Made by a program: the position numbers and the translations under genes
In this document: positions 23,908 to 31,811 of the stretch, piece after piece
Numbering within the stretch: the stretch's first letter is position 1
Layout: each line of letters begins with the position of its first letter
The notes under the pieces: model-generated
What the model was told of the DNA's origin: nothing
Databases searched by the model: none
Seen by the model: the letters and a program-made list of their open reading frames with translations, nothing else
Assembly: GCA_024278175.1 (NCBI GenBank)
Contig: JAJRTS010000074.1
Span: forward strand, 1-45,548
Direction: 5' to 3'
From: Gemmatimonadales bacterium
Lineage (GTDB): Bacteria; Gemmatimonadota; Glassbacteria; GWA2-58-10
Length of the DNA stretch: 45,548 bases

Positions 23908-25572
23908 ATGGGATATATCGATTTCAGCATGCTGATAGTGTTCCTGATCGGAATGTTCGCTATCGGCTGGCTACTATCGCGCTGGATCGACACGGCCGAT
24001 GATTTCATGGTAGCCGGACGACATCTGACCCCGTTCATCCTGGCCGCGGCGCTGACCGCCGCCAACGTGAACCTCTACAGCTTTATCGGTCAGAGCGGCA
24101 CCGCCTACCAGCACGGGATCAGTATCGTCTGGCAGACCTGGACCGGTAACATGGGGCTGGTGTTAAGCGGGCTGATAATCATCCCGATTATGAGGAGGTT
24201 ACGGATCCGAACCGTACCCGAGTTCTTGGGTATGCGCTATAACGTGGGCGTGCGTACGCTGATCGGCACTTACTGGGTGTTCCGGCTCAGCTTCTGGCTG
24301 GGAGTCGTGCTGCTGGCCGCGGCCACGGCATTCAAGACAATCGCGTTTGTGGACGGGCTGGCGTTCACTGGAAGTCTGCATTTCTGGCTGTTTATTTTCG
24401 CCGGTATCGCCGTGGCCTACACGTTCCTGGGCGGAATGTGGTCGGTGACTATCACCGATGTGATCCAGTTCATCCTGATGCTGGGCGGGGCGCTGATCAT
24501 GCTGCCGCTGGTGATGCAGCAGGTGGGCTGGTTCCCCGGGCTGGTCGAGGCGGTGGAGGCCGGCCACATGGACCTGGTGCCCCAGTTTGGCAAGTATAAC
24601 TGGATGTTTATCCTGGCGATCTGGATTCTGGGTATCCAGTGGGCCAGCACGGACCAGGGCCTGCTGCAGATGTCGTTCAGCGCCAAGGACGCCAGGAGCG
24701 CCGCGCGGGGGCTGGTGCTGGCCGGGATTATCACCACGCCGTTCGCACTGCTTTGGATTCTGCCCGGCCTGGCAGCCAGTATCCTTCATCCCGGCCTGGA
24801 AGTGATGGACAGCGCGTTCCCCACCCTGATGAGCAGCACACTGCCGCCGATCGTGCTGGGGATAGTGGCCTGCGGCCTGCTCTCGAGCCAAATGAGCACG
24901 ATCAGCACCAATCTGACGGGCGTGGCCACACTCTTTGTTAACGATATCTATAAAACCGTGCTGAATAAAACCGCCAGTCCTAAAAACGTGCTGTGGACTG
25001 TGAAGATCATGACCTTTCTCGCCGGCGCGATGGGGGTCGGGTTCGCCTACCTGATTCCACTGATCGGTGAGAACGTGGTGGAGGCCTATCTTACGGTTGT
25101 AGGCATTTTCGACATGCCGTTTTTCGTGATCACGATCGTATTCGGCTTGCTCTGGAAGCGGGCTAACTGGCAGGGAGCGCTGATCGGCTACCTTTGCGGG
25201 GTGGCGGTGGGCATTATCTCAGCCTCAATCTATGGAACCGAGTCTTTCTTTTTAAGCACGTTTCTCAGCACCACAGCCGTGCTTGTGATCACTCCGGTCG
25301 CAGCCCTTTTATTCCCTAAAGCAAAAGACGAGCAACTCGATCACGTGTGGAAAGCCCGTACGCATAGCGAGGCCGACGAGGGAGCGCCGTTCCATATTGT
25401 CCCCGTATCGACGGGCGGGAAGTTCTTCTTCGTTTTGTTTTTTGTTTCGCTGGCTGTTTACCTCGCGGGGGTGATCAGCGGCTCGATGGGCTGCCCGTGG
25501 GCCGGGGGTCTGGCTCTTACCGGGATGATCGCTTATTTCCTGAGCGGACTGTTCCGCCTGTTTTACGACTGA
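23908..25572 (+). CDS. Sodium:solute symporter (SSS family)
   Basis: 554 residues with about 13-14 hydrophobic helices. The N-terminus (MGYIDFSMLIVFLIGMFAIG ... TADDFMVAGRHL) and the region ALTAANVNLYSFIGQSG match the SSS/SLC5 fold. A helix near 250 (WASTDQGLLQMSFSAKDAR) contains the typical Q-R/Q region of sugar- and inositol-type members. It imports a small solute with Na+; the substrate cannot be told. RBS GGAG lies 9 nt upstream of the ATG. It is followed by a strong terminator, so it is a single-gene unit. Confidence 0.9.
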   Translation: MGYIDFSMLIVFLIGMFAIGWLLSRWIDTADDFMVAGRHLTPFILAAALTAANVNLYSFIGQSGTAYQHGISIVWQTWTGNMGLVLSGLIIIPIMRRLRIRTVPEFLGMRYNVGVRTLIGTYWVFRLSFWLGVVLLAAATAFKTIAFVDGLAFTGSLHFWLFIFAGIAVAYTFLGGMWSVTITDVIQFILMLGGALIMLPLVMQQVGWFPGLVEAVEAGHMDLVPQFGKYNWMFILAIWILGIQWASTDQGLLQMSFSAKDARSAARGLVLAGIITTPFALLWILPGLAASILHPGLEVMDSAFPTLMSSTLPPIVLGIVACGLLSSQMSTISTNLTGVATLFVNDIYKTVLNKTASPKNVLWTVKIMTFLAGAMGVGFAYLIPLIGENVVEAYLTVVGIFDMPFFVITIVFGLLWKRANWQGALIGYLCGVAVGIISASIYGTESFFLSTFLSTTAVLVITPVAALLFPKAKDEQLDHVWKARTHSEADEGAPFHIVPVSTGGKFFFVLFFVSLAVYLAGVISGSMGCPWAGGLALTGMIAYFLSGLFRLFYD

Positions 25573-25638
25573 GGGGCCACGGATTTCCCCATTGCCCAGC
25601 CCCAAATACAATAAGGACTTTCTGATCAAGCATAGCGC

Positions 25639-25667
25639 GGGCGGCCCCGGCCGGGGCCGCCCTTTTT
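25639..25667 (+). terminator. Intrinsic terminator of the symporter gene
   Basis: A perfect GC palindrome at 25639-25662 (arms around GGCC) is followed directly by five T (25663-25667), 67 bp after the stop. Confidence 0.9.
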
Positions 25668-25689
25668 ACTTTGAGCAAACCGTGTGGAA

Positions 25690-25775
25690 GCGGGCAGGCA
25701 CGTTCATTGCTTTTCGCACCCCGTGCGGTTCCAATCCCTCCCGTGCAGGCCCTGGCAATGAACGTGCCTGCCCGC
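25690..25775. repeat. 21-bp perfect inverted repeat with 44-nt structured loop
   Basis: The 21-bp arm at 25690-25710 (GCGGGCAGGCACG...) is exactly repeated in inverse at 25755-25775. The loop holds a further CGCAC/GTGCG hairpin. It lies between the symporter terminator and the uppP promoter and carries no ORF. It may be a REP/MITE-like palindrome or a small structured RNA. No second copy was found in this window. Confidence 0.7.
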
Positions 25776-25821
25776 GCCTGCTCTTTAGAGCACTCAACTC
25801 TCCCTCCCCTGCCCGTGCACG

Positions 25822-25850
25822 TTGACAACCCTGCGGCGCTGGGCTTAGAT
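25822..25850 (+). promoter_or_regulatory. Sigma-70 promoter of uppP
   Basis: Consensus TTGACA (25822-25827), 17-bp spacer, TTAGAT (25845-25850). It lies about 65 bp upstream of the uppP start codon. Confidence 0.75.
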
Positions 25851-25915
25851 TGTTGCCGGTTTCTTTTATTTGGTATCAGCTTGAATCACACTTCTTTTAA
25901 AGTGAGTTACCTAAG

Positions 25916-26749
25916 ATGGGCCTGCTGGACGCGCTGATTCTGGGAGTGCTGCAGGGGCTGACTGAGTTCCTGCCGGTCTCCAGTTCAGGGCACCTGGCAT
26001 TGGGAAAACACCTGCTGGGCCTGACCACTCACGGGCTGATGTTCGAGGTGGCGCTGCATGTGGCCACAGCCCTGGCTGTGGTGCTGGCCTACCGCCGGCG
26101 GCTCTCCGGCCTTGTCGAGGCGCTGCCGCATGCCCTCAGCCTTGCCGCCTGGAGAGTGAGTCCCGGATCAAGCAAGGTCCATCTGGAGCGGGCCGGCAAC
26201 CTGCGGCTGATGTTATTCCTGGTGCTGGCAACCGTGCCGGCGGGCGTGGCCGGACTGCTGCTCAAGGACTCGGTGGAAAGCGCGTTCAACTCGCCCAGGG
26301 TGGTCTGCCTGATGTTGGTCGCCACCGGCGTCGTGCTGTTCGTTTCCCGTTTTGCGCCCGCCGGGAGCAAACGCGGGCTTACCTGGGGCCGCGTGCTGCT
26401 GATCGGGGTGGCCCAGGCGTTCGCCCTGCTGCCCGGGATCAGCCGCTCGGGGACGACTATCACCGCCGGGCTGCTGCTCGGCCTGTCGCCGGGTCTGGCG
26501 GCGGAGTTCAGTTTACTGCTGGCCCTGCCCGCGATTTTCGGGGCGACAGTAGTTGAGATAGCCTCGCAGTTCGCCGTGGCCCCGCCGGACTTTCCCGGCA
26601 CCTGGGCATTGATTGTCGGGCTTGGCGGCGCGTTTTTCTCCGGCCTGATCGCCATCTTTTTCCTGCTGAAGATATTGCAGAAAGGCCGGTTCGACTACTT
26701 CGCCTGGTACTGCTGGGCCATCGCCGCGCTGGGCTTGATTCTGCTCTGA
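25916..26749 (+). CDS. uppP: Undecaprenyl-diphosphatase
   Basis: 277 residues, polytopic. It dephosphorylates undecaprenyl pyrophosphate to recycle the lipid carrier for peptidoglycan and O-antigen synthesis, and confers bacitracin tolerance. Family motifs: LQGLTEFLPVSSSGHL (the catalytic Glu region) near residue 13, and LLPGISRSGTTIT near 173 with the phosphate-binding Arg. About eight membrane segments. It has its own consensus promoter. No clear terminator was found downstream. Confidence 0.95.
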   Translation: MGLLDALILGVLQGLTEFLPVSSSGHLALGKHLLGLTTHGLMFEVALHVATALAVVLAYRRRLSGLVEALPHALSLAAWRVSPGSSKVHLERAGNLRLMLFLVLATVPAGVAGLLLKDSVESAFNSPRVVCLMLVATGVVLFVSRFAPAGSKRGLTWGRVLLIGVAQAFALLPGISRSGTTITAGLLLGLSPGLAAEFSLLLALPAIFGATVVEIASQFAVAPPDFPGTWALIVGLGGAFFSGLIAIFFLLKILQKGRFDYFAWYCWAIAALGLILL

Positions 26750-26799
26750 TTTTGCATTAACTCCCACCTTAAGAAGCGCAAGAAAAACAATCCATTCGC

Positions 26800-26828
26800 T
26801 TGACTTGGTAAATCGTCTGGAGTACAAT
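26800..26828 (+). promoter_or_regulatory. Promoter of the 6S RNA candidate
   Basis: TTGACT (26800-26805), 17-bp spacer, TACAAT (26823-26828). The predicted start near 26835 is immediately before the long closing stem of the RNA. Confidence 0.75.
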
Positions 26829-26834
26829 TAATCA

Positions 26835-27008
26835 GCTACACAAATTGATCCCCATCAGGGCCCGACAGGTGAGCTTGAGTACTCACGGGAGGCCGTGGGG
26901 TCTGTGGCCGCGCCGGCAGCATCCGTTGTAATCCGGCCGGCGGACTCAGTTCCCTGCGGAGCTATCCAAATGCAAGTCTTGGGGCCATACTTGATGGGGA
27001 TTAATTTG
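26835..27008 (+). ncRNA. ssrS: 6S RNA candidate (ssrS)
   Basis: About 174 nt with no ORF. A 16-bp closing stem joins 26842-26857 to 26992-27007 (one G-U pair), then GGCCC/GGGCC (26859-26863/26982-26986) and GAC/GTC. There follows a large asymmetric bubble whose 5' side can form GTGAG/CTCAC (26869-26873/26882-26886). Next come GGGA/TCCC and a 7-bp stem of GGGTCTG with CGGACTC, then an apical GCCGG/CCGGC hairpin. A single rod with a central bubble and CCCTGCGG-like flank is the 6S RNA architecture, which binds sigma-70 holoenzyme as an open-promoter mimic. The length fits the usual ~180 nt. An unrelated structured RNA cannot be excluded. Confidence 0.6.
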
Positions 27009-27167
27009 TCCCCTCCACTTCCCTCCGACCGCTTACTTTAATTCGCATGGCAATATTTTCCTGTCTGCCGCAAAAAAGAATAGCCAATGCGGAAATATTT
27101 ACAACCACCCGTCTTCGCTCACACCCCCAGACCCCTGTTATCCATGAATACCCCCTGACTACGCCGG

Positions 27168-27183
27168 TGGCATAAAGCTTGCC
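27168..27183 (+). promoter_or_regulatory. Sigma-54 promoter of the flagellar gene block
   Basis: TGGCAT-N5-TTGC has the exact -24/-12 GG to GC spacing of RpoN promoters (consensus TGGCAC-N5-TTGC). It lies about 85 bp before flgF, and class-III-type rod/hook genes are often RpoN-dependent. The rest of 27009-27266 shows no gene; an enhancer-binding protein is not encoded in the window. Confidence 0.65.
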
Positions 27184-27266
27184 CTTCCACAGGCAACGGG
27201 CTGCGGGATTGCGCCCTCATGCAAGCTTAAGCCATTATCGGCAACGAATTAGGTTGGAGAGAGGCG

Positions 27267-28052
27267 ATGATCAAGGGACTCTACACCTCGGCCGGCGGGA
27301 TGCTGCCGCTGCAGTTCCGCCAGGACCTGGTGACCAACAACCTGGCCAACTCCAATACGGCGGGCTTCAAGCAGGACCAGGCGTTTGTCCGCGAACTGGT
27401 CACCGCCGATCTCTATCTGAATGAAAACCAGATCGCGTCTACCGGTAAGCGCCCGCCGATGGTAAACGTCTCCCCGCCGGCGTTCCGCGCCGCGGTGGGT
27501 GATGCCAGCCAGGTGGTCCAGCAATACACTGATTTCAGCCAGGGCCCGATGCAGGCTACAGGCAACGCGCTCAACCTGGCGCTCGATGGTGACGGTTTCT
27601 TCACTGTCCAGACTCCCGGCGGGACGCAGTACACCCGCAACGGCTCGTTCAGCATCAACGAGAACGGTGAGCTGGTGACCGCGCAGGGCCACGTTGTGCT
27701 GGGCGATGGCGGCCCGATCAACGTCTCCGGCGGCACGATCAACGTGCTGACCAACGGCAATGTCGCGGTCGAAGGGGTCGTGCGCGGCAACCTTCGCATT
27801 ACCGATTTCCCCAAGCCCTACGAGATGACAAAGATCAGCGACAGCCTCTTTGTGCCCCAGAGCGGTGGAACGGGCCAGGCCGCGGAAAACGTGACCGTTA
27901 ACCAGGGGATGATCGAGGGCAACAACGGCAACCCTCTGGATCAGTTGGTCAAGATGATTGAAATATCGCGAATGTTCGAGTTGGGACAGCGGGCGATCCG
28001 CCTGCAGGACGAAACCCTGCAGCAGGCGGTGACCCAGGCCGGCCGGATCTGA
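27267..28052 (+). CDS. flgF: Flagellar basal-body rod protein FlgF
   Basis: 261 residues. N-terminal rod motif YTSAGGMLPLQFRQDLVTNNLANSNTAGFKQD, a central FlgE/F/G domain (LDGDGFFTVQTPGGTQYTRNGSFSINENGELVTAQG) and the C-terminal rod helix ISRMFELGQRAIRLQDETLQQ. It forms part of the proximal rod in the periplasm, exported by the flagellar type III system without a cleaved signal. Strong purine-rich RBS (GGAGAGAGG). First gene of the block. Confidence 0.93.
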   Translation: MIKGLYTSAGGMLPLQFRQDLVTNNLANSNTAGFKQDQAFVRELVTADLYLNENQIASTGKRPPMVNVSPPAFRAAVGDASQVVQQYTDFSQGPMQATGNALNLALDGDGFFTVQTPGGTQYTRNGSFSINENGELVTAQGHVVLGDGGPINVSGGTINVLTNGNVAVEGVVRGNLRITDFPKPYEMTKISDSLFVPQSGGTGQAAENVTVNQGMIEGNNGNPLDQLVKMIEISRMFELGQRAIRLQDETLQQAVTQAGRI

Positions 28053-28110
28053 TAACGGGCCGGGACACCGTGATCTCTCTACCTTTCAGACTGAAGCACT
28101 GGAGCGAAAA

Positions 28111-28899
28111 ATGATGCGAGCAATCCGTACCGCCGCCACCGGGATGAAAGCTCAGGAAGTGCGGGTGGACATAATCTCCAACAACCTGGCCAACGTCAAC
28201 ACCGCGGGTTTCAAAAAAACCCAGGCCCAGTTCCAGGACCTGCTCTACCAGACCCTCCGCCCGGCGGGCGTGGTGGAGTACGAGGGCCTGGTGGTGCCCA
28301 CCGAGTTGCAGGTCGGCCACGGGGTCAAGCTCTCGAGCACCCAGAAAGTGTTCACCCAGGGCACGATGAACAAGACCGGCAACAATCTCGATCTGGCGGT
28401 TATCGGCGACGGGTTCTTTCAGATCCTGATGCCCGATGGCACCACGGCCTATACCCGTGATGGAAATTTCGAGATCAGCCAGGACGGAATCCTGGTCACC
28501 ACCGAGGGCCTGCCGCTACAGCCGTCAATCACTATTCCGCAGACCGCGATGGATATCTCGGTGGGCGCCGACGGTAACGTGGACGTAATCCAGTCCGGAC
28601 AGGTCCAGCCCCAGAACGTGGGCCGGATCGAACTGGCAAGGTTTATCAACCCCGCCGGGCTGCGCAATATCGGCGACAACCTGTTCACCGAAACCATAGC
28701 CAGCAACACTCCGATCCTGGGCAACCCGGCCGAGAACGAGTACGGCAGTATCGAGAAAGGCTACCTGGAGCTGTCCAACGTCTCGGTGGTCGATGAGCTG
28801 GTGGACCTGATTACCGCCCAGCGCATCTACGAACTGAACTCGCGGGGCATTTCAATAGCGGATACCATGATGCAGGTGGCGACCAGTATCGGCCGCTGA
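28111..28899 (+). CDS. flgG: Flagellar distal rod protein FlgG
   Basis: 262 residues of the usual length. N-terminus MRAIRTAATGMKAQEVRVDIISNNLANVNTAGFKK; middle LAVIGDGFFQILMPDGTTAYTRDGNFEIS; C-terminus LVDLITAQRIYELNSRGISIADTMM, the family signature. It builds the distal rod that crosses the L and P rings. RBS GGAG is 6 nt from ATG 28111; the next codon is also ATG. It follows flgF by 58 bp. Confidence 0.96.
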   Translation: MMRAIRTAATGMKAQEVRVDIISNNLANVNTAGFKKTQAQFQDLLYQTLRPAGVVEYEGLVVPTELQVGHGVKLSSTQKVFTQGTMNKTGNNLDLAVIGDGFFQILMPDGTTAYTRDGNFEISQDGILVTTEGLPLQPSITIPQTAMDISVGADGNVDVIQSGQVQPQNVGRIELARFINPAGLRNIGDNLFTETIASNTPILGNPAENEYGSIEKGYLELSNVSVVDELVDLITAQRIYELNSRGISIADTMMQVATSIGR

Positions 28900-28955
28900 A
28901 CCTGAAAACGTGTTTTTTTTCAACACTCTGATAATGCTTAACGGATAAAGTCAAG

Positions 28956-29939
28956 ATGAGACTCGCACTTATCACATCTTTTGCGGTTCTGCTCGGTACG
29001 TTTACCGCTGTTGCCCAGCAGCCTCCTCCGGACCTGGGAGCCACCCGGGCGTTCGTCTATCTCGACAGCAGCGTCACGGTGTCCGGCGCACAGATCAAGC
29101 TGGCGGACGTGGCCGCGGTCAGCGGGCTCGACGACGAGTTGATCGGCAAGCTGGAAAACATGCCTCTGGGCCAGTCTCCTCTTCCCGGCAAAACGCTCAC
29201 TATCGAACGCAGCGACATCCGCAGGCAGATGGCCAGCTGGCGAATCGACGCCGTGCGGGTGGCGATCACCGGCAGTAACGAAGTTTACGTGCAGCGCAAG
29301 GGACGCAAGGTTGCCGGCGGCGAGATCACCGCGCTGATCGACCGCTGGGTGGCCGATTCCTGGCGCGACCAGGACGTGCGCACCGAGGTGGTCTATACCC
29401 GGATGCCCGACAGGCTGGCGCTGGAACACGAGGAGTTCACCCTGCGCGTACTCGATCCGCTCAGGCGACACGTTACCGGTTCGATAGCGCTCTCCGTGGC
29501 CGCCATGGACGGTGACCGGGTGCTGGCCCGCTTTCCCGTTTCACTCATGGTGCGCGCCTGGCAGGAAGTGGTCGTGGCCGCCGGCGATCTGGGCAGGGGA
29601 GAGATTATCACCAGCGACGACATCGCGTTCGCCGAGCGCGAGTTGAACAACCTGCGCGGCGCATCGATCAATGCGGTCGATGATGTGGTGGGCAAGCGCC
29701 TGCTGCGCCGGATTCGCGCCGGAGCGGTTATCACCGCCGCCCACCTGGAGAACCCGCCGCTGATCGAACGCGGAGACGATGTGTTTCTGATAGTGCAATA
29801 CAACGGCATCACTGTCGGCTGCGCGGGCAAGGCCTCGCAAAAAGGTGTCCGCGGCGACAGAATCCTGGTCCGCAACCAGTATGGCAGAAATCTCACCGGT
29901 GTGATCAAGGACGAGCACACCGTGGTGATTACCCCTTAA
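28956..29939 (+). CDS. flgA: Flagella basal-body P-ring assembly chaperone FlgA
   Basis: 327 residues with a Sec signal peptide (cut after ~AVAQ). The C-terminal SAF/ChapFlgA domain at ~195-325 includes VVVAAGDLGRGEIITSDDIAFAE, VVGKRLLRRIRAGAVITAAHLENPP and the terminal VRNQYGRNLTGVI. It is periplasmic and helps FlgI polymerise into the P ring. The position between flgG and flgH is a common non-enteric order. A weak RBS suggests coupling to flgG expression. Confidence 0.93.
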   Translation: MRLALITSFAVLLGTFTAVAQQPPPDLGATRAFVYLDSSVTVSGAQIKLADVAAVSGLDDELIGKLENMPLGQSPLPGKTLTIERSDIRRQMASWRIDAVRVAITGSNEVYVQRKGRKVAGGEITALIDRWVADSWRDQDVRTEVVYTRMPDRLALEHEEFTLRVLDPLRRHVTGSIALSVAAMDGDRVLARFPVSLMVRAWQEVVVAAGDLGRGEIITSDDIAFAERELNNLRGASINAVDDVVGKRLLRRIRAGAVITAAHLENPPLIERGDDVFLIVQYNGITVGCAGKASQKGVRGDRILVRNQYGRNLTGVIKDEHTVVITP

Positions 29940-29959
29940 TGAAGAAAAGGAACCCAGCG

Positions 29960-30610
29960 ATGAGAACCGCGCAAAGCAAACAGACACAACATCGGCCGCC
30001 CCGCACCGATTGCCGTGCCGCCGGGCAACTGGCCCGCAGCGTGGCCGTGGCCGCCTGCCTGGTGTTGACACTGAGCGCTCAGGCGTTCGCCCAGCTCGAG
30101 TTCAAGGGCAATGTCGCCAGCCTGTTCAGCGATGAGCGCGCTTACAAGGTGGGCGATGTGATCACGGTGGAAATCAATGAGCGGCTCCAGGGCCAGAACA
30201 ACTCCCAGTTCCGCAGCCAGCGCAGCAATGACATCTCGGCCGAGTTCGGCGCGGGCAAGGTATTCGGCTTGTTCAACCCGTTCGCCGGCGACATAAGCAC
30301 CCAGAACGATTTCGACTCGCGTGTGCAGAACAGAAAGCTTACCTCTTTCACCACCCAGGTCAGCACCAGGGTGATCCGCACCGACGATCTTGGCAACCTG
30401 TACCTGGAAGGCAGCAAGGTAATCAACCTGCCCGACGAGCAACAGGTAGTCGTGCTCTCCGGCGTGGCCCGCAGCCGCGATGTCAGCCAGCAGAACAGTA
30501 TTCTCAGCTCACAGATCGCGGACCTTCACGTAACCCTGAAGGGCAAGGGCGAGGCCGAAGACGCGCGCAAGCCCAGCCTGTTCGCCCGTATTTTCCAGTG
30601 GTTCTTCTAA
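29960..30610 (+). CDS. flgH: Flagellar L-ring protein FlgH
   Basis: 216 residues from ATG 29960, preceded by AAGGAA; an upstream ATG at 29939 overlaps the flgA stop (TAATG) and adds 7 residues. The export signal ends around SAQAFAQ. Core motifs: SLFSDERAYKVGDVITVEINERLQGQNNS, SRVQNRKLTSFTTQVSTRVI, LYLEGSKVINLPDEQQVVVLSGVARSRDV. FlgH is normally an outer-membrane lipoprotein. Here the only early Cys (VAAC) sits inside the hydrophobic stretch, so lipidation is doubtful. It forms the outer-membrane bushing around the rod. Confidence 0.92.
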   Translation: MRTAQSKQTQHRPPRTDCRAAGQLARSVAVAACLVLTLSAQAFAQLEFKGNVASLFSDERAYKVGDVITVEINERLQGQNNSQFRSQRSNDISAEFGAGKVFGLFNPFAGDISTQNDFDSRVQNRKLTSFTTQVSTRVIRTDDLGNLYLEGSKVINLPDEQQVVVLSGVARSRDVSQQNSILSSQIADLHVTLKGKGEAEDARKPSLFARIFQWFF

Positions 30611-30659
30611 CGGCCGGGACGCACCTCTTCAGGGTAATCCAGGGAGCGAGTTAAGGAAC

Positions 30660-31799
30660 ATGAACTTTTTCTTCGAAAATAAATCCGCCGTGGTTCTGGC
30701 GCTGGCCACGGCGGCGCTGATGCTGCTCTGCCCCGCCTCCCGCGCTGCGCGGATCAAGGATATCGCCCACGTACAGGGCACCCGCAGCGAACAGCTTATC
30801 GGCTACGGCCTGGTGGTGGGACTCAACGGCACGGGTGATGGCAGGTCGCTCTTTACCAACCAGTCCACTGCCAGCATGCTCAACAAGTTCGGCGTCCAGG
30901 TGGACCCCGGCGACATCAAATCCCAGAACGTGGCCGCCGTGATGGTCACGGCCAGCCTGCAGAGTTTCGACAAGCCCGGCGGCACTCTGGATGTAACTGT
31001 CAGCTCGGTCGGTGAGTCGAGCAGCTTGCAGGGTGGTGTACTGCTGCGCACCCAGTTGTTCGGCTACGACGGCAAAACACTCTACGCCGTGGCCCAGGGG
31101 CCCGTTTCAATCGGCGGGTTCAACGTGGGCGCGCAGTCGGGAGGCGGCGGCGCCGGCGCGTCGATCCAGCGCAACCATCCCGTGGTGGGACGCGTACCCG
31201 GCGGAGCGCAGATCTGGCGCGCGCTGGAAGTGGGCTTTATCGACGACTGGCGGATCATGCTCACTCTGGAGAGCAGCGATTTCACCACCGCCCGCAGGCT
31301 GGACCAGGTGGTGGACAACCATTTCGGCAGTGATATCGCCCTGCCTATCGACGGTCTCTCGGCCTATGTAACCATCCCCGAGGAGTACCGCGACCCGGGG
31401 CGGATAATCGAGTTCATCAGCGAGTTGGAAAACCTTGACGTCACCCCGGCCACCAGCGCGCGCGTGGTGATCAACGAGCGTACCGGTACGATCGCTATCG
31501 GTGAGAACGTTTCAGTCACTCCGGTACAGATCGCCCACGGCGGCCTGACAGTTACTATCGGCACGGGCATGTCTGTCAGCCAGCCCTCCACCCCGCTGGG
31601 TGGAGGCGCGGCTTTGGTAACTCCCACCGCCGCGGCCAGCGTTGTGGAACAGGTGCGCAAGTTTATCGAGATGGGCGGCACCGCCGGCGACCTGGTAACC
31701 GCGCTCAACGTCATGCAGGTCACACCTCGCGACATTATCGCCATTTTTCAGGCGCTCAAGGAAGCCGGAGCGCTTAACGCCAAACTCGTAATTATGTGA
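30660..31799 (+). CDS. flgI: Flagellar P-ring protein FlgI
   Basis: 379 residues, signal peptide ~1-29 (ends ASRAA). It then begins RIKDIAHVQGTRSEQLIGYGLVVGLNGTGD, the FlgI hallmark; QNVAAVMVTASLQSFDKPGGTLDVTVSS, an internal ERTGTIAIGENV motif and a C-terminal TPRDIIAIFQALKEAGAL confirm the family. It assembles the P ring in the peptidoglycan layer. The usual length indicates an intact gene. Confidence 0.97.
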   Translation: MNFFFENKSAVVLALATAALMLLCPASRAARIKDIAHVQGTRSEQLIGYGLVVGLNGTGDGRSLFTNQSTASMLNKFGVQVDPGDIKSQNVAAVMVTASLQSFDKPGGTLDVTVSSVGESSSLQGGVLLRTQLFGYDGKTLYAVAQGPVSIGGFNVGAQSGGGGAGASIQRNHPVVGRVPGGAQIWRALEVGFIDDWRIMLTLESSDFTTARRLDQVVDNHFGSDIALPIDGLSAYVTIPEEYRDPGRIIEFISELENLDVTPATSARVVINERTGTIAIGENVSVTPVQIAHGGLTVTIGTGMSVSQPSTPLGGGAALVTPTAAASVVEQVRKFIEMGGTAGDLVTALNVMQVTPRDIIAIFQALKEAGALNAKLVIM

Positions 31800-31811
31800 T
31801 CGGAGTCCTGC

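Noticed and set aside
25727-25740. Second T-loop-like GGTTCCAATCCC
   Set aside because: It sits in the loop of the 21-bp inverted repeat; the flanks do not form a tRNA cloverleaf.
27235-27242. Sigma-28 -10 consensus GCCGATAA on the minus strand before flgF
   Set aside because: It points away from the flagellar genes and has no TAAA -35 element at the required distance.
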